DNA from: CANHBY01 sp031374415
Lineage (GTDB): Bacteria; Pseudomonadota; Gammaproteobacteria; Burkholderiales; Burkholderiaceae_C
DNA length: 21,503 nt
Reading direction: 5' to 3'
Assembly (NCBI GenBank): GCA_031374415.1
Contig: JANMGB010000371.1
Coordinates: 1-21,503 of the forward strand
Positions within the stretch are counted from its first letter, which is position 1. Every line of letters starts with the position of its first letter. This document shows positions 16,017 to 21,503 of the stretch, one piece after another. The notes beneath the pieces are model-generated. The model saw only the letters and a program-made list of their open reading frames with translations. It searched no databases and was not told the DNA's origin. The position numbers and the translations under genes are program-made.

Positions 16017-19000
16017 ATGAGCACCCTGTTGCGTCCGCAAGAGTCTTGGGCCAACGCTGAGTCGCTGCGCAAGCTGTTTGACCACCTCAACGAGCCGGTG
16101 CTGGTTTTTGACCGTCTCGGCGTGGTGAGCGTTGGAAACAAAGCGGCCATGCGTTTGCTGGGTTGCGAGCCGGGCCAGTTCATTGATTCGCTCTCCAATG
16201 TGTTGGGTGAAGCCAGTTGTACCTGGGTGCGGCGGGCCATGCTCGGACCCAAACCTGCAGGCTCCTTGCCTGCGGCGCGTTTGAGTGACGGCCGGACCGC
16301 GACGCTGGCATGGCAACCCCTGGGGGCAGGGCATTCGGCATTGCATGTCGGGGCCATCACGGCGCAGCCCGGCCGCACGGGGCCGCCTGCCGTACCCTCC
16401 ATCCGCCGGCCAGTCCGCGGTGAGGTGGCCAACGACCTGCTCAATGTGCTCTGGGACGCTCCCTTCCCGGTGTCCCTGCTTGATCATCATTTTCAAGTCG
16501 TCGATGGCAACGCTGCCTGGAGCGAATTCATTGCTGAGCCCTGTGAGGCCATGATCGGCAAAGACCTGTTGCAGTGGCTGACGCCGGAAGCGCAGCCCGC
16601 TTTCGTGGCCCTTCGTGAGCGGCTCAAACGTCACCCCGGCGACGGTGCGAACGCCTGGGTGCCTGGCCGTTTGATTGTTCGTGATGGCCGCGAGCGCTGG
16701 TTTCGTGCTGCGTATCGAGTGCTCGAAGACGCCACCGGCCAACGCTTCATTCTCGAAATCCTTCAAGACGAGACCGCAGAGCACATGGCCAGAGAGCGCG
16801 CTGATCGCTCTGCCCGCGAGCTCGACGACTGGTTTGAGCTCAGCCCAGTGGGCATGGTGCTTTTCGACGAAACGGGCCTCTTGATTCGCACCAATCCGGC
16901 GTTTGATGCCTCGGTCGGCCATGTGCCCGTGATGTTGGCACAAGCGCCCAAAGGACTGCAACAACTTCTGGCCTGGAATGACGAGGCCCTAGGCCGCTTG
17001 GAGCCAGGCCATGCCCCCCTGATCCGAGAGGGTTGGATACCTCATCTGGATGGCAGCCTGCGGCGCTTGCGCGGCATCGTGCGCTGCTATCGGGCTGTCG
17101 GCGGTCAGCGCCGATTCATGGCCGCGGCCGAAGACCGAAGTCTGGAAGAAGAGCGCGAGCTGGCCCAGGCACAAATTGGCGCACTCATGAACACGGCCGG
17201 TGTGGGCTTGGCGACCTTTGAGGGGCACAGCGCGGCCTGGGTGCCAAAAATCCAACACAGATTGACACGCACAGCGTCTGAAGGCGGCGTGGTGAAGGCT
17301 CCCTTGCTGTCTGCTGACGTCCAAAGTATTCGGCGTGAGATGGTGCTGCCCGAATCACTTCAAGAGTTCGACAAGCTGCAAAGCGCGTTGCGCGAAGCTC
17401 GGCGGGCTGAGGTACGCTACGCCATCCTGCACCCTGAGTTGGGTGTACGCTGGCTGGCTACCCGCGTGGAGCCGTCCACCCTGGCCTCGGGTAAGCGCAC
17501 CACCTCGGTGGTCACGCTCGACATCACCGAGCAGCAAGAGCTCTTGAGCGAGCTCTCCACCATCCTCGAGAGCACCACGGCGGGCATTGCCTACATCCGC
17601 GGCGAAAAGCTTGTGCGGTGCAATCAACGCTTTGAAGTGATGTTGGGTTTGAGTGGCAAACCTGTGGCTGGGCGCACCCTTGAAGAGCTCTTCGAGCGGC
17701 ACCCCTTGGCGCAAAAAATCACCCAAGACACCTTGAGCGCCTTGAGTGACGGCAGCACCTATGAAACCGAGTTTGAATTGCCTCAAACCCACCCGCCAGG
17801 CGCGCCGACACAGTGGTATGCCCTGTCAGTGCGTCGCACGGGGGGTCGTCAAGCGCACATCGAGGCCATTGCCTTGCTGTCCGACATCACCCGACTGAAA
17901 CTACAACAGCGCGAGCTTGAGGTCTTGGTACGTGACCGTGAGCTCATGTTCAACTTGTCCGAGGTGGGCATTGCGTTCGTGCGCAACGACACCATTGAGC
18001 GCGCCAACGACGCCTTGTCACACATGTCAGGCTACTCCGTTGGCGAGCTGTCTCACCTGCCGCTGCGCCAACTCTTTATCGGCAGCGCCCCCGATGCTGA
18101 AGCCACCTTGAGGAATCGTGGGCGTTGGATGGGCGAGCACCCTCTGCGGCGTCGGGACGGCCGCCTGATGTGGGTGCAGGTCAGCAACCGCCTGGTCTTA
18201 AGCAACGACCCCGCAGCCGGCTTCATCGCGTCCTACGTCAATGTAGATGCGCGCCACCGTGCCGAGCAAGCTGTGGTGTTGCAAGCCGAGCGCACGCGCG
18301 CCATCCTGGACTCGGTCTTGGTGGGCATTGTGACGGTCGGCCCCGGCGGTATTGAGTGGATGAACCGCTCAGCGCGACGCATGTTTGGTGGTGACTTAGG
18401 CGACTTCATGAACCTGCCCATCAGCACGGTTGCCACACCCGAAGCCGATCACCCATTTTGCCGCACCCAGTACCTCGACGAGCTCATTGAGGGCGAAGCC
18501 GAAACCTTTGAGTGTCGAGTCAAAGCTCGCGACGGGCGAGAATTTTGGGTGGTGGGCAATGCCGTGGTGACCACCAGTGAAACGGCCGGCCGCCAGCTCA
18601 CCTACGCCTTGCTCGATATTGAGCGACGCCGCCAAGCCGAAGCCCGCATCGCTGAGGCCCGGGCGTCTATGCAGCTGATCATCGAGGCCGCACCGCTGGC
18701 CATCATCTTGTGGGAGGCCTCCACGCTGCGCATCCTTCAAATCAATGCCGTGGCCGCACGCTTGCTCAACCGCACGGTGGTCGACTGCATCGGCCTGGAT
18801 GTTGACCAAGCGTATCCGGTAGACATGTCCGGCTTGCTCAAACCCGACATGCTCACTGCGCTGCAAAGCCCTCAGTTGACTCAGCGCGAATACCAAATTC
18901 CCCTCGGCGGCGAGTTGCGCACGTGGGATGCCCGCTACCTGCCGCTGGCCACACTGGGCCAAGCCCCCGACAAACTGCTGTTGGTTGCCTCAGACATCAC

Positions 19001-19706
19001 CGAACAACAAGTGGCTCAACAAGCCAAACTCGATGCCGCCATCCAACAGCGCGAAATGCTGGTGCGTGAAGTGCATCACCGCATCAAAAACAATCTTCAG
19101 GGGGTGGCGGGCCTGCTCCAACAAATTGCCCAGCGCAAGCCGGAAGTCGAAGGGGTGATTTCTGAGGTTGTCGGCCAGGTTCAGGCCATCGCCCAGGTCT
19201 ATGGTTTACAAGTCGGCGTCACGGGCCCATTGCGCCTGGTCAACGTGCTTGAGGCTATTGCCAACTCAGTGCAGCGCACATTTGGTCGCACTATCCAGTT
19301 CAGCGCGGTGGGGGTCGATGCTGCGTGTTGGGTCTTGCCGGAGGCTGAGGCCATCCCCATCGCCCTGACCATCAACGAGCTGCTCACCAATGCCTTCAAG
19401 CACAGCGCCCGTGAGCCCGACGCCGTCGTCACCTGCCAATTGATCGCTGACACGCCAGACGGCGTGCACATCCAGATCGCCAACACGGCCGTTTTGCCAA
19501 TCGGCTTCAATTTAGTCAATGTCCCTGGGGGCGTTTCGGGTCTAGGATTGGTGCGCGCTCTGATGCCGCGCCGCAGTGCACAGCTGACACTGGAACAAGC
19601 GGGACCCCAGGTGGTGGCTGGTGTCATGCTGTCACCGCCTTGCGTGCGCTGGTGGAACGAAGCGGCGGGGGCAGGGGCACAACAATCTCCCGCGGGCATT
19701 CAATAG
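16017..19706 (+). CDS. Soluble multi-PAS sensor histidine kinase (HisKA_2 type)
   Basis: This 1229-residue kinase has no transmembrane segment, so it should sense a cytoplasmic signal. I count about eight PAS-like units: roughly 16-110, 139-250, 270-375, 385-505 (degenerate), 512-625, 641-745, 760-870 and 885-995. They are recognised by recurring openings such as LDSVLVGIVTVGPGGIEWMN and by the linker DITEQQ at 502-507 and 993-998. The kinase core has the HisKA_2 phospho-acceptor box VREVHHRIKNNLQGVAGLL, with His1020/1021. Its ATP-binding domain has N-box NELLTNAFKHS (1120-1130) and a G-box SGLGLV at 1174-1179. No receiver domain is attached, so the partner is probably the ANTAR regulator encoded next. 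Ligand or cofactor binding by any PAS unit cannot be read from sequence. The ATG has only a weak ribosome site. Confidence 0.93.
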   Translation: MSTLLRPQESWANAESLRKLFDHLNEPVLVFDRLGVVSVGNKAAMRLLGCEPGQFIDSLSNVLGEASCTWVRRAMLGPKPAGSLPAARLSDGRTATLAWQPLGAGHSALHVGAITAQPGRTGPPAVPSIRRPVRGEVANDLLNVLWDAPFPVSLLDHHFQVVDGNAAWSEFIAEPCEAMIGKDLLQWLTPEAQPAFVALRERLKRHPGDGANAWVPGRLIVRDGRERWFRAAYRVLEDATGQRFILEILQDETAEHMARERADRSARELDDWFELSPVGMVLFDETGLLIRTNPAFDASVGHVPVMLAQAPKGLQQLLAWNDEALGRLEPGHAPLIREGWIPHLDGSLRRLRGIVRCYRAVGGQRRFMAAAEDRSLEEERELAQAQIGALMNTAGVGLATFEGHSAAWVPKIQHRLTRTASEGGVVKAPLLSADVQSIRREMVLPESLQEFDKLQSALREARRAEVRYAILHPELGVRWLATRVEPSTLASGKRTTSVVTLDITEQQELLSELSTILESTTAGIAYIRGEKLVRCNQRFEVMLGLSGKPVAGRTLEELFERHPLAQKITQDTLSALSDGSTYETEFELPQTHPPGAPTQWYALSVRRTGGRQAHIEAIALLSDITRLKLQQRELEVLVRDRELMFNLSEVGIAFVRNDTIERANDALSHMSGYSVGELSHLPLRQLFIGSAPDAEATLRNRGRWMGEHPLRRRDGRLMWVQVSNRLVLSNDPAAGFIASYVNVDARHRAEQAVVLQAERTRAILDSVLVGIVTVGPGGIEWMNRSARRMFGGDLGDFMNLPISTVATPEADHPFCRTQYLDELIEGEAETFECRVKARDGREFWVVGNAVVTTSETAGRQLTYALLDIERRRQAEARIAEARASMQLIIEAAPLAIILWEASTLRILQINAVAARLLNRTVVDCIGLDVDQAYPVDMSGLLKPDMLTALQSPQLTQREYQIPLGGELRTWDARYLPLATLGQAPDKLLLVASDITEQQVAQQAKLDAAIQQREMLVREVHHRIKNNLQGVAGLLQQIAQRKPEVEGVISEVVGQVQAIAQVYGLQVGVTGPLRLVNVLEAIANSVQRTFGRTIQFSAVGVDAACWVLPEAEAIPIALTINELLTNAFKHSAREPDAVVTCQLIADTPDGVHIQIANTAVLPIGFNLVNVPGGVSGLGLVRALMPRRSAQLTLEQAGPQVVAGVMLSPPCVRWWNEAAGAGAQQSPAGIQ

Positions 19707-19709
19707 ACG

Positions 19710-19742
19710 CGACAATGGTCACAAAAGGATCGTTTCCGTTGT
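19710..19742 (+). other. Hairpin in the kinase-regulator gap
   Basis: GACAATGG (19710-19717) pairs with CCGTTGTC (19735-19742) over 8 bp with one G-U, closing a 17-base A-rich loop. It starts four bases after the kinase stop and ends 28 bases before the regulator ATG. It could modulate expression or stability between the two genes. It is not the paired hexaloop structure known as the ANTAR target, and chance occurrence is possible. Confidence 0.3.
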
Positions 19743-19770
19743 CACGACCGTCTTTCTCAGTCCCTACACC

Positions 19771-20379
19771 ATGCACAAAAAAGGCAAAATTTTAATCGTT
19801 GACGACGACCGCCTCGTTCTCGTGACGCTCACGCAAGGCCTGGTGCAGGCCGGTTATGAAGTTCTGGATGCTGACAACGGCGACGACGCCATCCTGATCG
19901 CGCGTCAAGAAAGGCCCACCTTGGCACTGCTTGACATCCGCATGGAGGGTAAAAGCGGGTTTGAAGTCGCAGCCTACCTGCGTGACTACTGCCAAATTCC
20001 GTTCATGTTTTTGTCTGCCTTCTCGGACGAGGCCACGCTCCAGCAGGTTCATGCCCTGGGTGCTGTTGCGTACTTGGTCAAGCCGCTCGATATTCGCCAA
20101 ATCGTGCCAGCGGTTGACAACGCGATGGGGCAAATTCACACCCAACGGCAATCGAGGCTTGAGCCCGACAGCGCATCGTCCCAAGGGGTGGGCGCGCCAC
20201 AAAGCATGCCGCAATCTGTGGCCATGGCGGTGGGGGTTCTGATGCACCGCTACTCACTTAACAGGCTCAATGCCTTGCAGCGCTTGGAAAACCTCGCCAA
20301 AAGCGAGCAACGCTTGCTGGTCGAACAGGCCGAACAAGTACTTCAAGCGGTCGAAACTTTGGCCAAGTTGGGAGGCTGA
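19771..20379 (+). CDS. Response regulator with receiver and ANTAR RNA-binding domains
   Basis: The 202-residue product (ATG at 19771; longer in-frame extensions would run into the kinase gene and look non-coding) has a receiver domain at about 5-120. It carries acidic Asp11-Asp13, phospho-acceptor Asp55 (LALLDIRM), Ser82 in the Thr/Ser switch position and Lys104 (LVKPLD). After a Ser/Gln-rich linker, residues about 149-195 form an ANTAR domain (VAMAVGVLMHRYSLNRLNALQRLENLAKSEQRLLVEQAEQVL) with the conserved alanines. In NasT, AmiR and EutV such domains bind paired hairpins in nascent RNA and prevent transcription termination. HisKA_2-type kinases commonly phosphorylate ANTAR regulators, which fits the upstream gene. 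Target transcripts are not evident. No clear ribosome site is visible. The gene order supports a two-component pair. Confidence 0.92.
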   Translation: MHKKGKILIVDDDRLVLVTLTQGLVQAGYEVLDADNGDDAILIARQERPTLALLDIRMEGKSGFEVAAYLRDYCQIPFMFLSAFSDEATLQQVHALGAVAYLVKPLDIRQIVPAVDNAMGQIHTQRQSRLEPDSASSQGVGAPQSMPQSVAMAVGVLMHRYSLNRLNALQRLENLAKSEQRLLVEQAEQVLQAVETLAKLGG

Positions 20380-20610
20380 CGCCTTTTTCAGGAGCCTGGT
20401 ACCCCGTCTCAGTGGATTTGAAAGGCTGATTTCGCCAAAGCGAACAGGTGGCGCATTGGCAATCTGAGCTTGAAGGAAGACAGTGCGCGGGGATACGGCG
20501 CCTGAGGCACCCTCCTGGATCCCCGCCTGCGCGGGGATGACGTGCCCAGGGCCGGGGGAATCCCCCCCATGTCATTCCCGCGCAGGCGGGAATCCAGCTG
20601 GGTGTGTACT
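20380..20610. other. Convergent intergenic region
   Basis: The 231 bases between the converging regulator and chemoreceptor genes hold no gene I can support. Their main content is the bipartite palindromic repeat at 20515-20597; the first 130 bases show nothing recognisable. Confidence 0.6.
20515..20597. repeat. Bipartite palindromic repeat (dRS3/REP-like)
   Basis: Two 30-base arms (20515-20544 and 20568-20597) are inverted copies with about three differences. Each is itself palindromic: ATCCCC-N8-GGGGAT at 20519-20538 and ATTCCC-N8-GGGAAT at 20574-20593. The second fits the ATTCCC-N8-GGGAAT pattern described as dRS3 in Neisseria and common as dispersed repeats in betaproteobacteria. A G5/C5 hairpin lies between the arms. 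The whole could fold into one long stem and may end both converging transcripts. Confidence 0.8.
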
Positions 20611-21360
20611 TCACCCTACGTTAAAGGCTGAAACCGCCTGTGCAAGCTTGCCAGCTTGGATTTTCAAACCCTCGGCGGCGCTGGCGCTTTGCTCTACCAA
20701 AGCAGCGTTTTGCTGCGTGCTCTGATCGAGTTGTGCCACCGCGTGGCTGACCAAACTAATGCCTGTGGTTTGTTCGTTCAGGGTCGTCGTGATTTCGCCG
20801 ATCAAATCACTGACACGCCGAACCTGCGAGACGATATCAAGCATGGTCTGACCCGCCTCATCCACCAGCACAGTGCCCGCATCCACCTTGTCAACGCTGT
20901 TGCCGATCAAGGCTTTGATCTCTTTGGCCGCCTCGGCACTGCGCCGAGCCAGGCCCCGCACCTCCCCCGCGACCACCGCAAAACCCCGGCCTTGCTCACC
21001 CGCGCGCGCGGCCTCCACGGCAGCATTGAGCGCCAAAATGTTGGTCTGAAATGCAATGCCATCGATCACGCCGATGATGTCAGCGATTTTTTTGCTGCTG
21101 ACTTGGATGTCACTCATCGTCTCGACCACCTTCTTGACCAAGTCACCCCCTTTGACTGCAACCTCTGACGCGGTCGACGCCAGGGCATTTGCTTGCCGCG
21201 CGCTGTCGGCACTGACCTTGACGGCCGAGCTCATCTCTTCCATGCTGGAAGCCGTTTGCTGTAAGTTACTCGCCTGTTGCTCGGTGCGGCTGCTGAGATC
21301 AGTGTTCCCTTTGCTGATTTGCGCGCTGCTTAAGGCGACACTGTCAACGCCTGAGCGCAC
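20611..21360 (-). CDS. Chemoreceptor (MCP) signalling domain, N-terminally truncated
   Basis: The 249-residue frame is the cytoplasmic part of a methyl-accepting chemotaxis protein. It shows the methylation helix (SSRTEQQASNLQQTASSMEEMSSAVK), the nearly invariant hairpin tip that binds CheW and CheA (IDGIAFQTNILALNAAVEAARAGEQGRGFAVVAGEVR, about 103-139), and the returning helix ending QAVSAFNVG. No NWETF-type CheR tether is present. There is no ligand-binding domain, membrane segment or HAMP domain, and a TAG lies in frame 73 bases upstream, so no full-length receptor can be read here. The GTG at 21360 has no ribosome site and is only the most upstream possible start. It could be a soluble receptor, but loss of the 5' part by deletion or frameshift is more likely. 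Confidence 0.85.
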   Translation of the reverse strand: MRSGVDSVALSSAQISKGNTDLSSRTEQQASNLQQTASSMEEMSSAVKVSADSARQANALASTASEVAVKGGDLVKKVVETMSDIQVSSKKIADIIGVIDGIAFQTNILALNAAVEAARAGEQGRGFAVVAGEVRGLARRSAEAAKEIKALIGNSVDKVDAGTVLVDEAGQTMLDIVSQVRRVSDLIGEITTTLNEQTTGISLVSHAVAQLDQSTQQNAALVEQSASAAEGLKIQAGKLAQAVSAFNVG

Positions 21361-21432
21361 TTGCAGCGTAAGCGTTCGGCGAACGACATCCTTGCGCCGA
21401 AGATGGAGGCGTGTTGAAGGTTGAAGGCGGAT

Positions 21433-21503
21433 CTACGCGGCGGCGGTGGCAGGGGCGGCGGGGGCGGCGTTCGGCGGGGCGGTATCGACGGCCGGTCGCC
21501 AGT
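21433..21503 (-). CDS. Possible C-terminal end of another gene, Ala/Pro-rich tail (partial)
   Basis: In the same frame as the chemoreceptor fragment, the sequence to the window edge reads WRPAVDTAPPNAAPAAPATAAA and then the TAG at 21433-21435. Nearly every third position is G or C, as expected of coding DNA in this genome, and such Ala/Pro tails are common at chemoreceptor C-termini in this group. With only 22 codons visible the identity is a guess; the stretch is also simple, GC-rich sequence that could mislead. Confidence 0.3.
   Translation of the reverse strand, partial: WRPAVDTAPPNAAPAAPATAAA

Noticed and set aside
21420..21503. GCGGCGG-type simple repeats considered as a CRISPR or tandem repeat array
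   Set aside because: There is no regular unit or spacer; the run is better explained as Ala/Pro codons on the minus strand.

Overview
This window is a flagellar rod/hook gene cluster from a motile, Gram-negative betaproteobacterium. It most likely belongs to Burkholderiales, in or near Comamonadaceae. The grounds are the gene order (flgN-flgM-flgA facing away from flgBCDEFGHIJKL), the presence of P- and L-ring genes, a FlgJ with a muramidase domain, long FlgK and FlgL proteins, GC-rich codon use, and an E. coli-type Cho nuclease. The placement is inferred from protein character and layout; no database search was possible.

Layout. Positions 1-370 are non-coding and hold palindromic repeats plus a LexA-type operator (311-326). 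Next come cho (371-1228, +), a SOS-type UvrC-like repair nuclease, and a hotdog acyl-CoA thioesterase that converges on it with a 2-bp gap. Leftward from the central divergent region run flgA, flgM and flgN (3757 down to 1843). A clear sigma-28 promoter lies in front of flgM, and a 7-bp tandem repeat covers the flgM stop codon. Rightward run ten closely packed genes, flgB to flgJ plus flgK and flgL (3941-14697): proximal rod, hook cap, hook, distal rod, L-ring, P-ring, rod cap/muramidase and hook-filament junction proteins. The order roughly follows assembly.

Downstream of flgL a hairpin separates the structural genes from a signalling module. It consists of a degenerate EAL plus HDOD protein, a soluble histidine kinase with about eight PAS-like repeats and a HisKA_2-type core, and a receiver-ANTAR response regulator (an RNA-binding antiterminator type). 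The HDOD and kinase genes are 17 bp apart; the regulator follows after a 64-bp gap containing a hairpin. This is the least conventional part of the window and the best candidate for an undescribed regulatory circuit.

After the regulator, a bipartite palindromic repeat (20515-20597) sits between convergent genes. On the other strand is the signalling domain of a methyl-accepting chemotaxis protein with no visible sensor, membrane or HAMP part in this window. An in-frame stop lies just upstream, preceded by what may be the Ala/Pro-rich tail of another gene that runs off the window.

How the genes fit together: FlgA, FlgI and FlgH build the rings; FlgB, C, F, G, J and E build the rod and hook with FlgD; FlgK and FlgL join the filament, with FlgN as their likely chaperone and FlgM restraining sigma-28 until the hook is complete. 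The appended kinase, ANTAR and HDOD proteins and the chemoreceptor piece suggest a motility and sensing neighbourhood, though only proximity links them to flagella here.
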